Positions 1 through 9,309 of a stretch of 50,819 nucleotides of DNA are shown here, in pieces. Where the stretch lies: assembly GCA_964545715.1 (NCBI GenBank), contig CAZJHX010000074.1, positions 1-50,819 on the forward strand, given 5' to 3'. The notes beneath the pieces were generated by a model. It searched no databases. It saw nothing but the letters and a program-made list of their open reading frames with translations, and had not been told where the DNA came from. Numbering within the stretch: position 1 is the stretch's first letter; each line of letters begins with the position of its first letter. This DNA comes from CAZJHX01 sp964545715 (GTDB lineage: Bacteria > Myxococcota_A > UBA9042 > GCA-2863065). The translations under genes were made by a program, and so were the position numbers.

Positions 1-114
1 TTACGCCCGATCAGGTAGGAGAGTCATGCCGTCGTTCCAGGAGAGCCGCACCCATTTGAGACAGACCGCGGAAACTTCGCTCGGCACAAAGAGCAGGAGT
101 GGCTTCGCCCCTTC

Positions 115-1092
115 GTGAGTCCGAGCGCCAGCCGATCAGCGCCGCTGGCACGGATCTACGCCATTCGACGCAACGCCCTCTTTACCCACATCGACTCCAC
201 GCCGTTTGAAGATCAGGTCGCGGCGGTCGAGGACATGTTCCGCCCGGCGGTTGAGGGGATGTCGGACAAACTCCGCCGCCGTGTCTTTCGCGGCGCGGAG
301 CGCGAAGGAGCGACAAGAATCGCGGCCAGTCATTGGGCCTACATAGCCCTCTTCGGAGACGAAGAGGCCATGCGAACCCGTGAGTGGATCGTACGCGGCA
401 CAGTAACCTCCGAGAATATGGCGCGAGTCGCTACCGAGCTTCGTGGGCTCAAGACTGTTGTGGCTGCGCCCATCACTGGATCACTGGGGGGCGCGTTCCA
501 CATGACGGCGAGGGAGCTCGAGGCTACCGTCGCTGTCCGGAGTCTGGGGTTGACCGCCAAGTCGCCGGACGCTGTGCTGGTGGACAGCCCGCTGAGAGCG
601 GCCGTCCTGGAATTCGTGGAGCTTATGCGGTCCGAGGGCGAGCCCGTTCTCGGCCGGCGAGGCCGGAGTACGCCGGCGCCGCAGGCGCTCCCACAGGCTC
701 AGTTCGATGCGATGGTCTCCTTCTTGTTGGAGGCAGCGGACCTTCGCGCCCGGGTTGGACAGCTGGTGGACGACTTCGCCGCGCTGCGGTCGGAGGGGCG
801 GGGAGATGCAATCGAGACGGCGGCGGACTGTCTGCGTACGGAACGCGAGATTCTGCGAGAGCTCAGCCGAACTCGTGGCCTGACGAACACGGCGGTGGAC
901 ACAGTGGCGGGCTCACTTTGCTTCCTGGTCGGCGTGCCCGATCCGGCGGGGCTCCTCATCGCCGCGGTTGGGGGGTACCTTGTGGCCGATCGCAAGGACC
1001 AGCTGGTCGAGCAATACTGCCGCAAACGACTCGGCTCAGCTCGGATGCGGATCGTCGCCAACGCAGACCACCTGCGTCGCTGGGAGGGCTGA
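115..1092 (+). CDS. Hypothetical protein with C-terminal hydrophobic segment
   Basis: A 325-residue protein that I do not recognise. The reading frame has a GTG start at 115 and is open upstream to a stop at 16-18 without an ATG, so the true start is uncertain; a 30-codon frame (26-118) ends with a TGA overlapping this GTG. The protein looks mostly helical. Near the C-terminus (about residues 263-292) is a Gly/Val/Leu-rich hydrophobic stretch that could be one membrane segment, followed by a basic tail. It has no signal peptide, Cys cluster or nucleotide-binding motif. It converges with the lipoprotein gene that ends at 1104, only 11 bases away. The first 114 bases of the window hold nothing else I can support. 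Coding status is supported by length and normal composition, function is unknown. Confidence 0.6.
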   Translation: MSPSASRSAPLARIYAIRRNALFTHIDSTPFEDQVAAVEDMFRPAVEGMSDKLRRRVFRGAEREGATRIAASHWAYIALFGDEEAMRTREWIVRGTVTSENMARVATELRGLKTVVAAPITGSLGGAFHMTARELEATVAVRSLGLTAKSPDAVLVDSPLRAAVLEFVELMRSEGEPVLGRRGRSTPAPQALPQAQFDAMVSFLLEAADLRARVGQLVDDFAALRSEGRGDAIETAADCLRTEREILRELSRTRGLTNTAVDTVAGSLCFLVGVPDPAGLLIAAVGGYLVADRKDQLVEQYCRKRLGSARMRIVANADHLRRWEG

Positions 1093-1103
1093 CCGCGTCG
1101 AGG

Positions 1104-2825
1104 TCATTCCGTCTCGCCGGTCAAGCTCGCTTGCGCCGTGTTTCCGAACGCGCCCATGTTGGCGCGGCCGCCGTTCTCTCCGGGCTCGTCGCCAAAGGCG
1201 GCGGCGGGATCGCCGGCGTCCACGCAAGGGCTGGTCGTCGCATCCACGACCATCCCGCCTGACGCCGGGTCGAAGCGGCCGCCCGCGCTCCGCAGATGAA
1301 AGTCGCCGTCTTCCGGCGCCGCAAACATCGGGTCCAAAGCGATGTTGCCCTCGCCGTCCGCGCCCAGCTCCACGTTTGACCAGCTGACCGAGATCGACGA
1401 CGTCGCGTCGGTTGCCAGCTCGCCGTCGGCCGCGCCGTTGGTCGCGTTGCCCCACAGGATGCTGTTGCGCACCTCCACCGTGGAGTGCTGCTCGACGATG
1501 ATCCCGCTGCCGAACATGCTGTTGCTGCAGCCGTGGCCGGCCACCGTCACGTGGTCCATCACCAGGGTAGAGCCGATGTCCTCGTAGCCGTCCACGTACA
1601 CGCCGGCTCCGCCGATCTCCGGGCAGGCGTTGCCGTACACCAGGTCATGGCTCATGGTCGCGCTCGATCCGTCATCGAAAAACACCCCACTGCCCGCCGT
1701 CGGCGCCGCGTTGTCGGTCACCACGTTGAAGGCCAGTTGACCGACCGTCTCCGCCCCAAACAAGATGATTCCGCCGCCCCAGCCGTACCCGGCCTCGGTG
1801 CCGATCACATTGCCCACCACGCGGTTGTTGTTGATCGTAAGCGACGGCGCCGCCGCGTAGATCCCGCCGCCATGGTCCCCGTAGCCTTCGTTGCTCAGCA
1901 CCTGGTTGCCTGCGATGGTCACCGCGCCGCCCCACACCGACATCCCGCCCCCACGTTGCGCCACATTCTCTGCGATCACGTTGAACAGCACCGACGCCTC
2001 CGACTCCTCGAGATGCAGCCCGCCGCCAAAGCTCTCCATCCACATGTCCTCGGGGTCCATCACCACGTTCTTCTCGATGATGTTGTGGGCCACCGTCGGC
2101 GCCCCGCCGAGCACGTACACACCCCCACCCATGCGATACCATGGCAGATCCCGCTCACTGCCGGTCCCTCCGCTGATCCGAAACCCCTCGACACGGCTCT
2201 CACCCGCGCCCACCAGCGCTACCGCCGCGTCGCCGCCCTGCCCGACAATGTGGGTCTCAAACGCGGCCAGGTCCCGCGCCCCAAACCCGGGCTCAAAGCC
2301 GCCCAACAGCACCACTTTCTTTTGCAGGACCGCCACGTTGCCCTCGTACGTCCCGCCCGCCACCTGAATCGTGTTCCCGTCGGCCGCCGCCGCCACCGCG
2401 GCCCCGATGCTCAAAAACGGCGCCGCAGCCGTCCCGTCCGCCGCGCCCGCAACGACGTCCGCTGCCACGTTTACGCAGAGGACCCCACCACCAACTCCGC
2501 TGCACGTCGCCGCCGCGACAAGCGCCGGAGCGCCGGCCATCTCAGCAACCGCTACTCCGCCACCGACAGGCTCCTCCGTCACGGGCTCGCCGTTCTCAGC
2601 AGGAGGCTCCTCTTGTGGCGTCTCATTTTCTGGAGTCTCCATTTCTGGCGTCTCAATTTCTGGAGTCTCAATTTCTGGAGTCTCACTTTCTGGAGTCTCA
2701 TTTTCGGGAGTCCCGTCCTGAGACGGGGGCGTTGGCCCACCGGCTTGCGGTGACGTGGTCGACCCCCCACAGGCGAGGGTCAGACCTGCGAGGGCTGTCA
2801 GGACGATTGTGCGTGTCAGGGGCAT
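1104..2825 (-). CDS. Secreted lipoprotein with ExETP-repeat linker and right-handed beta-helix domain
   Basis: The start at 2825 gives an N-terminus MPLTRTIVLTALAGLTLACG, a lipoprotein signal peptide with the lipidation Cys at about residue 19. Seven TPExE-like pentapeptides follow (linker, about residues 38-72), acidic and Pro-rich. The rest (about residues 110-560) carries recurrent G-G-I/V, N-x-I/V and H-N-x-I/V turns typical of right-handed parallel beta-helix proteins (pectate-lyase/polymorphic-outer-membrane-protein type, DUF1565-like), with phrases such as GGTYEGNVAV and GAFGNT near the end. An upstream in-frame ATG at 2882 would put 19 non-signal residues before the signal and is rejected. 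It is probably anchored in the outer membrane and exposed at the surface. The substrate or ligand is unknown. No catalytic residues can be named. Confidence 0.85.
   Translation of the reverse strand: MPLTRTIVLTALAGLTLACGGSTTSPQAGGPTPPSQDGTPENETPESETPEIETPEIETPEMETPENETPQEEPPAENGEPVTEEPVGGGVAVAEMAGAPALVAAATCSGVGGGVLCVNVAADVVAGAADGTAAAPFLSIGAAVAAAADGNTIQVAGGTYEGNVAVLQKKVVLLGGFEPGFGARDLAAFETHIVGQGGDAAVALVGAGESRVEGFRISGGTGSERDLPWYRMGGGVYVLGGAPTVAHNIIEKNVVMDPEDMWMESFGGGLHLEESEASVLFNVIAENVAQRGGGMSVWGGAVTIAGNQVLSNEGYGDHGGGIYAAAPSLTINNNRVVGNVIGTEAGYGWGGGIILFGAETVGQLAFNVVTDNAAPTAGSGVFFDDGSSATMSHDLVYGNACPEIGGAGVYVDGYEDIGSTLVMDHVTVAGHGCSNSMFGSGIIVEQHSTVEVRNSILWGNATNGAADGELATDATSSISVSWSNVELGADGEGNIALDPMFAAPEDGDFHLRSAGGRFDPASGGMVVDATTSPCVDAGDPAAAFGDEPGENGGRANMGAFGNTAQASLTGETE
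2615..2713 (-). repeat. 15-bp tandem repeat encoding TPExE linker
   Basis: About seven imperfect copies of a 15-bp unit (plus-strand form close to GTCTCAATTTCTGGA) lie head to tail inside the beta-helix lipoprotein gene. They encode TPENE, TPESE, TPEIE, TPEIE, TPEME, TPENE and TPQEE. The unit length is a multiple of three, so copy-number change would lengthen or shorten the linker without a frameshift. Local base composition is AT-richer than the flanking gene. Confidence 0.9.
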
Positions 2826-2962
2826 GTGCGCTCTCTCCTCTCCGATAGATGGGCTGAGGGAGTGCAGGGGCGATGCCAGCATTTGGGGCTATCTAAGTAG
2901 TTGATTTTATGGGGAGGGTCGCGGGCCTTGCCCGGCGCCGTGTGACGACCGCGTGATCGGGA

Positions 2963-5900
2963 TCACGCTTTTTTGGGTTTGGTCGTCTTGGGCTTGGCGG
3001 CCTTGGGCTTGGCCTTGCGCTTTTGCGCGGCCTTCTCCTGGACCGCCCAGCAGGGATCTGCGTCGGGGTCCAGGCGAACGCGCGCCGTGCGTTTCCGGCC
3101 CTCGAAGCCCTTGAGATATTTAGTGGCGTGATGCTTGCCCAGCAGGCGACGCAGCTGGTCGTCGGGCAGGGTGACGCCCTCGATGGTGAAGGGGATGCGC
3201 AGCCGGCAGCCCTCCCGCCAGCGCGAGCAGCCCCACGCCGCGCGACCGCGAATGGCGTGGCCGGGGTGCGGCTGCGCCTGGTGCACGCAGATGGGGCAGC
3301 TGATGCGGTCGTCGTCCGGCTCGTCGTCGGGCTTGTGAAAGTCCCAGGACAGCTTGCCGTTGGCGCCCAGGGTTACAGCGGCTTTGAAGACGGCGCCGGT
3401 CTTTTGCCGAAAGCCGTGCAGTCGGTCGGTGCGGCCGGTGGTGATCAGCTGCGCGATCTCGGGGGCAGTAAAGGCGCGGCCGCCCAGCTCCGCGTCGATG
3501 CCGAAGCGACAACTCTGACAGGCCCACCGCTTGCCGCGGAACGCCACGGATGCGCCGCAGGTGGGGCACGGCGCGATGTGTCCCGCGACCTCACGTGTGT
3601 CACGCGTCGGCGGTGGTCCGTTGCCTGGTCCGGCGCGGAGCTCGCCGTGCGGCGGTGGTCCGTCGCGTGGCGGGCCTCCGCGCTCCTGGGGCGGCCCGGG
3701 CGCCCTGTTTTGCGGGCCACCGCGCTCACGACTCTGCGGCTGCTGCACGACGACGCGGTTGTTGCGCCATTGCAGCCGGCTGGGCTGGTTGGTCAGCAGC
3801 GCCCGGATGTCGTCGTCGGTCGGCTCCACGCCGCTCATCTCTGCAAAGACCACAAACGGGCACTCCCGGCCCGTGTCGCAGGTAGCGATCTTGCCGCGGC
3901 GACGGACCGGCTTGCCGCATGCCGGGCAGTCACCCAGGGGGTCCGGATCGGGGAACTTGAAGCGCACGGCGCCGGTATCGTCGAAGGCCAGCGCGGCCGA
4001 GAAGTCCTTGCCGGCCCGGCTCTTGAAGCCCTTGAGCACCGCCGTGGTGCCGTCCTTGAGCAGCGTTTTGGCCATCTGCTTGGAGACCGTCCGACGGGCA
4101 AACTGCGACGGGATGTACAGCGCGCACTCCACGCATCCCCAGCCGCGCTTGCCTGTCCGTACCTCTTTTTGGCAGCGCGGGCACGTGCCGATGGCCTCCC
4201 CGTCCGGCGGTGGGGGCGCCAGCTTGGCGACCGTCGCCTGGTCCAGTGGCGCCGCTCGAATCGCCTGCACCGCGTCGGCCGTGAAGCGGCGAATGTCCGC
4301 CATGAACGCCTCGCGCGTCTCCTCGCCCTCGGCCATGGCCACCAGGCGCGCCTCCCAGGAGCCGGTCAGGCGCGGCGACGTCAGCGCCTCCGTCGGTATG
4401 CTGGTCACGACCGTTCTGCCGTACTGGGTGGCGAAGAGGTTCTTGCCGTCGCGATTGACAAAGCCGCGCGTCAGCAGCGTCTCGATGATCGATGCGCGAG
4501 TCGCCGGCGTGCCCAGGCCGTTGCGCTTCATCGCCCGCTTCAGCTCAGCGTCGTCGATCGCCTCGCCCGCGTGCTCCATCGCGCTCAGCAGCGAGGCCTC
4601 CGTAAAGCGCTTGGGCGGCTTCGTTCGACCCTGGTGCAGCCTGTTGGAGACCTGACCCACGGTCTCGCCCTTGTCCACCGGCGGCAGCAGCAGCTCCTTT
4701 TTCTTGGAGTGCGGCGGATCGATCGCCCGCCAGCCCGGGTCCAGGCAGGTGCGCCCGCGCGCCGCGAACATGTCGGGCTTGGCGTCTCCCTCTGAATCGA
4801 CCGTCGTCTCGATCGCCGCCGTGGCAAACACCGCGTCGCCCGCAAACACCGACAGAAAGCGGCGTGCGACCAGGTCGAAGACCCGCTTCTCTTCGACGCT
4901 CAAACGCGCGCGGCGCGGGTCCTGTCCGGTCGGCAGCAGCGCATGGTGATCCGAGACCTCCGAGTCGTCGACGACGCGCTTCGTCATCTTGACCGGCCAG
5001 CGATCGACCACCGACTGCGCGGCCGCCTGGTACGGACCAAACGCCAGCCCCTTCAGTACTCGCGGCAAGGTATCGACCTGGTCGCTGCTCAAGTGTCGCG
5101 AGTCCGTACGCGGATAGGTCATCACCTTGTGCGTCTCGTACAGGGCCTGTGCCAGCTCCAGCGTCTTTTTGGCCGAGTAGCCGAACCGCTTGTTGGCCTC
5201 TTTCTGAAGCGTGGTCAGGTCGTACAGCAGCGGGTGCTTCTCGCGCGTCTGCTTGCGCGTGACCTTGGACACCAACCCGTCGCGCCCGTCGATGCGCGCC
5301 AGCACCGCCTCGGCCTCGGCCTTGTCGTAAGTGCGGTCCGCCTCGTCCTTCGTCTTACCTTTTCGCGTCCAGACGGCCTCGTACTCGCCCTTCTCGTCGG
5401 CGGCCGCAAACCGCACCTTCACCTGCCAGAAGTCGCGCGGCTCAAACGCGTCGATATCGCTCTCTCGGCGCGCCAGCAGCGCAAGCGTCGGCGTCTGCAC
5501 GCGGCCCACCGACAGCAGCGCGCCCTGCCCGTGCCCGGTGCGATGCTTGGTTGTCATCGCCCGCGTCGCGTTCAGCCCGACGAGCCAGTCCGCCTCGCTG
5601 CGACACCGCGCCGCCGCCTGCAGGTTTGCAAAGTGTGAGGCCGGCCGCAGGGTGTCAAAACCCTGCCTGATCGCCACGTCCGTCATCGATGAGATCCACA
5701 GCCGCTGCACCGGCGCCTTGCAGCCCGCAAGCTCGTACGCATACGCGAAGATCAGCTCGCCCTCGCGCCCGGCATCACACGCGTTGACGACCTCGGCCAC
5801 GCCGCGGTCACGCATCAGCTCACGCACGATGCGCCACTGATCCGCGCTGCTTTTGCGCGGCTTCAGCTCAAACGCGCCCGGCAACATGGGCAGCGACTCC

Positions 5901-6082
5901 AGCCGCCACGCACGCCACTGCGGGTCGTACGCCGCCGGCTCTGCCAGCTCCACCAGGTGGCCCACACACCAGGTCACGCGCAGGTCGCCCGTGCCCAGGT
6001 ATCCGTTGCCTCGCCCTCTGATGCCCAGTACGCGAGCGATGTCCCGCGCGACGGACGGCTTCTCTGCTACGACCAGACGCAT
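2963..6082 (-). CDS. topB: DNA topoisomerase III (type IA), long form with four Zn ribbons
   Basis: A 1039-residue type IA topoisomerase. The Toprim domain opens the protein (VVAEKPSVARDIARVLG) with the acidic triad in NACDAGREGELIF. The catalytic tyrosine is Tyr323 in VMTYPRTDSRHL. The SVGRVQTPTLALL segment and the late LGTPATRASIIETLL motif are also in place. After the core come zinc-ribbon and Topo_C-repeat modules: CPRC...CVEC, CPAC...C...C, CPTC...CQSC and CPIC...C...C. A Pro/Gly/Arg-rich linker of about 60 residues splits the second and third ribbons, and the tail is Lys/Ala/Pro-rich. E. coli TopB is about 650 residues, so the C-terminal extension is large. It relaxes and decatenates DNA through a 5'-phosphotyrosyl intermediate. 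It stands alone, with no operon partner; the tail probably adds nonspecific DNA or RNA binding. Confidence 0.95.
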   Translation of the reverse strand: MRLVVAEKPSVARDIARVLGIRGRGNGYLGTGDLRVTWCVGHLVELAEPAAYDPQWRAWRLESLPMLPGAFELKPRKSSADQWRIVRELMRDRGVAEVVNACDAGREGELIFAYAYELAGCKAPVQRLWISSMTDVAIRQGFDTLRPASHFANLQAAARCRSEADWLVGLNATRAMTTKHRTGHGQGALLSVGRVQTPTLALLARRESDIDAFEPRDFWQVKVRFAAADEKGEYEAVWTRKGKTKDEADRTYDKAEAEAVLARIDGRDGLVSKVTRKQTREKHPLLYDLTTLQKEANKRFGYSAKKTLELAQALYETHKVMTYPRTDSRHLSSDQVDTLPRVLKGLAFGPYQAAAQSVVDRWPVKMTKRVVDDSEVSDHHALLPTGQDPRRARLSVEEKRVFDLVARRFLSVFAGDAVFATAAIETTVDSEGDAKPDMFAARGRTCLDPGWRAIDPPHSKKKELLLPPVDKGETVGQVSNRLHQGRTKPPKRFTEASLLSAMEHAGEAIDDAELKRAMKRNGLGTPATRASIIETLLTRGFVNRDGKNLFATQYGRTVVTSIPTEALTSPRLTGSWEARLVAMAEGEETREAFMADIRRFTADAVQAIRAAPLDQATVAKLAPPPPDGEAIGTCPRCQKEVRTGKRGWGCVECALYIPSQFARRTVSKQMAKTLLKDGTTAVLKGFKSRAGKDFSAALAFDDTGAVRFKFPDPDPLGDCPACGKPVRRRGKIATCDTGRECPFVVFAEMSGVEPTDDDIRALLTNQPSRLQWRNNRVVVQQPQSRERGGPQNRAPGPPQERGGPPRDGPPPHGELRAGPGNGPPPTRDTREVAGHIAPCPTCGASVAFRGKRWACQSCRFGIDAELGGRAFTAPEIAQLITTGRTDRLHGFRQKTGAVFKAAVTLGANGKLSWDFHKPDDEPDDDRISCPICVHQAQPHPGHAIRGRAAWGCSRWREGCRLRIPFTIEGVTLPDDQLRRLLGKHHATKYLKGFEGRKRTARVRLDPDADPCWAVQEKAAQKRKAKPKAAKPKTTKPKKA

Positions 6083-6130
6083 TGAAGCTCAACGACTCGC
6101 ACACCCGACAGCCCGATTCAAGGGTGATTT

Positions 6131-7420
6131 TTAGAAGCTTCTGCCCGCTGACTCATCCAGAAATTTCACCCACTGGGCTCGCAGCTTCTCGAGGCCCGGG
6201 ATGGCCGCCGACAGCTCCCGTCGCTGGGTGTCAAAACGCGCCACATGACCGTGCAACGCAAACAGCGCCGGACGCAGATCCCACGGCATCTCCTCCTCGC
6301 TCAGCCGCCCGCGCAACAGCGGCTCTTTCTGGTACAGCTGGCCCACCACCGCGTCCCGATGCGGCACGCACAGGTCCGCATATTCTTGAGCGGTTCGCGC
6401 ATAGAAGTCGGCCTCCATGACCGCCTGCGCCATCAACGTGGCGTCAGCCTGATCCAGGTCGCTGGTCCGCAGCTTGGCAAAGTCCGCCGCCTTGTTGCGT
6501 GAGCGCACCTGCAGCTGCCGGCGCCGCTTGTCCGCGTCCGCGTTGCCCGCCTTCATCTTCCAGCCGGTCACGCCCTTGTGCGCCGCGTCGATATCTTGGG
6601 TCAGCTCCTGGTCCGCCAAAAACGCGAGCTTCTCGTTTAGCCGCGCCAGCTTTCGGGTTGCCGCGAAATATTCGTCCGCGCTGCCCATCGCCACGATCGC
6701 CACGTCTGACAAGGTGACGCCCGATTGGCTGACCTCGGGCGGCTGCGTTGCCCACTTGCGTCCCATATAGATGTAATTGCCGATAGTCGCTAGCGTGTCC
6801 GCCGCCCCTCGAATCGCCTTCAGCTTGTCCTTGTTCTCGGTGATCTCGGTCGACGTCGCGTGCATCCGCAGCCGCGTTCGCGCGTGCGCCACATGCGCGT
6901 GTGCGGCGTCCAACAGCAGCCGATTGGCCAGGTGGTCGCGCATGTCCATCTCCATCTCGCCCTGGGCGTCGGCCCAATCGCTGTACATGTCCTGAGTCTG
7001 CGTGGTCCCGTAGCGGCTGGTCGTGTACGGGCGCTGAAACTTGCGCGCCCGCTTGCCCTCAGGTGGTGTCACCGACGCGCCGGCGGTCTCCAGGTCCGCC
7101 GTCCGCGCCGCCGCTGCCCAGAAGTGCTTCATCGGGATCGAGAACACACCAAACGCCGCATTGTACTTCGCAAACGACGGCAGGTCGCCCTCCAGCCGCC
7201 GTGGCAGCGGCGCGTCGGACGTCTGCGCGATCACCGCCTCGTTCGGCGTCTGCAAGCTGCCCAGGTCGTGCGGTTGTCCGCGGCCCTTCTTGCGCGGACT
7301 GAGCGCTGCCGCCTGCGCCGCGTATCCCGTGCCAGCGCTATGCCGCGTCGGTCTGGGAGCACGTCGCCTTGCGGCGGTGTTGGGAGTCTTTGCGGTCGCT
7401 TCTTCTTTCTTTTGGATCAT
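6131..7420 (-). CDS. Unknown helical protein with N-terminal YxxxxxxLSP motif
   Basis: A 429-residue protein. The start at 7420 is chosen because a strong Shine-Dalgarno (TGGAGGA) lies 8 bases upstream; an in-frame ATG at 7552 lacks one and would overlap the divergent desaturase gene. The first 30 residues are Lys/Arg/Thr/Pro-rich and look disordered. They are followed by GTGYAAQAAALSP (Tyr33 to Pro42), a motif shared in position and form with three other proteins of this window. The rest is Ala-rich, strongly helical, without signal peptide or membrane span; residues about 150-330 have coiled-coil character (many charged heptads). I do not recognise a fold or active site. It lies downstream of no co-directional gene and diverges from the desaturase. 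It could be a structural or cargo protein carried by a secretion or injection apparatus; that is inference from the shared tag only. Confidence 0.8.
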   Translation of the reverse strand: MIQKKEEATAKTPNTAARRRAPRPTRHSAGTGYAAQAAALSPRKKGRGQPHDLGSLQTPNEAVIAQTSDAPLPRRLEGDLPSFAKYNAAFGVFSIPMKHFWAAAARTADLETAGASVTPPEGKRARKFQRPYTTSRYGTTQTQDMYSDWADAQGEMEMDMRDHLANRLLLDAAHAHVAHARTRLRMHATSTEITENKDKLKAIRGAADTLATIGNYIYMGRKWATQPPEVSQSGVTLSDVAIVAMGSADEYFAATRKLARLNEKLAFLADQELTQDIDAAHKGVTGWKMKAGNADADKRRRQLQVRSRNKAADFAKLRTSDLDQADATLMAQAVMEADFYARTAQEYADLCVPHRDAVVGQLYQKEPLLRGRLSEEEMPWDLRPALFALHGHVARFDTQRRELSAAIPGLEKLRAQWVKFLDESAGRSF

Positions 7421-7542
7421 GGCTGTCCTCCAGGAGTGTCCAATCCGCTGAAGGTGTGGTTGCTGCTCGACCATGCCGCGTGGCTTAAAGCGGCTTAAAC
7501 GCCGAGATGGCGTCCGTTGCCAATCCGTGCTAACACGCGGCC

Positions 7543-8385
7543 ATGTCTGCATTCAGTGATCTTGCGGCGCCTGTCGTACGCACGCTGCCGTCTTCGATGT
7601 TTCGGCACAGCCCGTTCTTCTACTACCTGTACGACGCGGTCTGGCTCGTCCTGTGCGGCGCGCTCATCGCCGCCCTGAGCAGCGCCGGCTGGACCGGCTT
7701 CGGCGTGACCTGGGGCTTTCATCTGCTCGGCTTCCTGGCCGTCGCGGTTTATCTCCAGATCCTCAGCAGCGCGCTGATTCACAACGCGTCACATCGCAAC
7801 TTCCCGCTATGGATCAACCGCATCGCGGGAGAGATCACCGGCGTTATCGTCATGACCCGGTTCGCCAGCTGGGAGATCCTGCATCGCCGCCACCACGCCT
7901 TCAGCGACGACGTCGAGAAGGACCCCCACTACGCCATCCCCGGCTTCTGGCGCTTCTTCGCCAAGATCATGATGGTCAACCTGGAGAAGAATATCCGGCA
8001 GCAGTTCCTGGAGCTGTGGGGCGACACCCCGACCAACCGGCGCCTGGACACTCTGCGCACGCTGATCAGCGCCGTTACGATGATCGTGTTGGCCTACACC
8101 TGGTACTGCGTCCTCGGGCCCGCGCTCTTCTTCGGCGTGTTTGCGCCCTCAGCCGTCGCCGGCGCAATCCACATCGGGCACTTCAACTGGATCACGCACC
8201 GCGGCGACCAGCCCGACCAGGACTACAAGCCGGTCAACCTGGACCACGGCATCTACTGGTTCTTGAACCGCGTCTGCTTCGGCCTGTACTTCCACGCCAA
8301 CCATCACAAGAACGCAGGCCTGTTCAACCCCATGCACCTGGACAAGGTGCTGGCCAAGAAGGCCGCCAAACGCCACGCGGCCTGA
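7543..8385 (+). CDS. Membrane fatty-acid desaturase family protein
   Basis: A 280-residue integral membrane di-iron protein. The three histidine boxes are visible: HNASH (about residue 85), HRRHH (about residue 112) and HANHH (about residue 253). An additional histidine-rich GHFNWITH segment precedes the third box. Hydrophobic spans lie at about residues 30-80 and 165-210. This arrangement is that of acyl-lipid or acyl-CoA desaturases of the FA_desaturase superfamily (also hydroxylases and ketolases), which use O2 and an electron donor. The start codon at 7543 is an ATG; the divergent gene begins at 7420, leaving 122 bases for two promoters. Substrate and regiochemistry cannot be read from the sequence. 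An O2-dependent enzyme in a genome with anaerobic benzoyl-CoA metabolism suggests a facultative life style. Confidence 0.9.
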   Translation: MSAFSDLAAPVVRTLPSSMFRHSPFFYYLYDAVWLVLCGALIAALSSAGWTGFGVTWGFHLLGFLAVAVYLQILSSALIHNASHRNFPLWINRIAGEITGVIVMTRFASWEILHRRHHAFSDDVEKDPHYAIPGFWRFFAKIMMVNLEKNIRQQFLELWGDTPTNRRLDTLRTLISAVTMIVLAYTWYCVLGPALFFGVFAPSAVAGAIHIGHFNWITHRGDQPDQDYKPVNLDHGIYWFLNRVCFGLYFHANHHKNAGLFNPMHLDKVLAKKAAKRHAA

Positions 8386-8403
8386 GCTTCGCTGAGGCGC
8401 GAC

Positions 8404-9309
8404 CTACTTAACGTCGTTGGTGATCCGCCGTAACAGAATCGGGATGTGCATCGCGCGCAGGATGCTCTCCGCCACGCTGCCAAGCAGCCAGCGCTGTAGT
8501 CCGGTGCGTCCGTGCGTGGTCATCACAACCAGCCCCACGTCCTGCCGCTGAGCATAGTCCGTAATCGTCGTGACGGCGTGTCCCTGCGCCACCTGCGTGC
8601 GCACCTTCAGGCCCGTCGCGCGCAGCCCGCCCGCCAGGTTGTCCAGATACGTATCGACGGCGCTCGTGTCGTTGACCGCCGCCTCCGCCGGCACGTAATA
8701 GCCGGCGCTGGGTACCGCCGGGACCACCCGCAGCAGGTGCACGGTCGCGTCGGACAGGCCGGCCAGTCGCGCCGCCCTGGGGATGGCGGCTTCCGCGTTC
8801 ATCGACCCGTCCAGCGGCACCAGCACATCGGTCCAGCTCGCGCTTCCCGCCGGTAGCGGCACCGTCTGGTCCGCCGGCTGGTCGACCGCCTCCGCGGATT
8901 TCACCAGCAACACCTCACAGGCGCTGGCCCGAAGCACGCGCTCAGCCGTCGAGCCGACGTACAAACGCGTCAGCCCGCCGTGCCCGTGCGACGCGATGGC
9001 GACCAGGTCCACCCCCAGCTCCACAGCGGCATCCAGAATGCACTCTGACGCAGTGCCGGTGCGCACTTCGATGTCCGCATCCAGCCCCTTGTCCCGCATC
9101 CGCGAGCGGACCGAGTTCAGATATCGCTGCGCCTGCCGTCGCGCGTAGCCCAGCTCCTCCAGGGTGTCGGGGCTGGTGTACTGCGGTCTGCCGATGGCGG
9201 CCAGCAGGGTGATCTTGGCGTTGGTCCACTTCAGAAACGGGCCCAGGTGCACCAGAATCGACTGGGCTCGCTCCGAGCCGTCCAGCGGGATGAGAATTCG
9301 CTCGTACAT
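8404..9309 (-). CDS. Tandem-domain universal stress protein (UspA family)
   Basis: A 301-residue protein made of two Usp domains in tandem. Domain 1 begins MYERILIPLDGSERAQSI and ends with the nucleotide-loop motif IASHGHGGLTRLYVGSTAER; domain 2 begins DVLVPLDGSMNAEAAI and ends MTTHGRTGLQRWLLGSVAES. Both carry the G-x2-G-x9-G-S/T ATP-binding signature. The start at 9309 is the ATG that overlaps by one base the TGA of the radical SAM gene upstream, so the two are translationally coupled. Longer in-frame starts would lie inside that gene and are rejected. Usp proteins are cytoplasmic stress modulators; a specific partner cannot be named. Confidence 0.92.
   Translation of the reverse strand: MYERILIPLDGSERAQSILVHLGPFLKWTNAKITLLAAIGRPQYTSPDTLEELGYARRQAQRYLNSVRSRMRDKGLDADIEVRTGTASECILDAAVELGVDLVAIASHGHGGLTRLYVGSTAERVLRASACEVLLVKSAEAVDQPADQTVPLPAGSASWTDVLVPLDGSMNAEAAIPRAARLAGLSDATVHLLRVVPAVPSAGYYVPAEAAVNDTSAVDTYLDNLAGGLRATGLKVRTQVAQGHAVTTITDYAQRQDVGLVVMTTHGRTGLQRWLLGSVAESILRAMHIPILLRRITNDVK

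Noticed and set aside
1485..2753. Long plus-strand open frame (about 420 codons) opposite the beta-helix lipoprotein
   Set aside because: Product is rich in His, Arg and Pro without domain features, and the minus strand has a clear signal peptide and repeat protein. It is an antisense shadow of high-GC coding DNA.
3023..4795. Plus-strand open frame of about 590 codons opposite topoisomerase III
   Set aside because: Typical of high-GC shadows; the opposite strand has every type IA topoisomerase motif.
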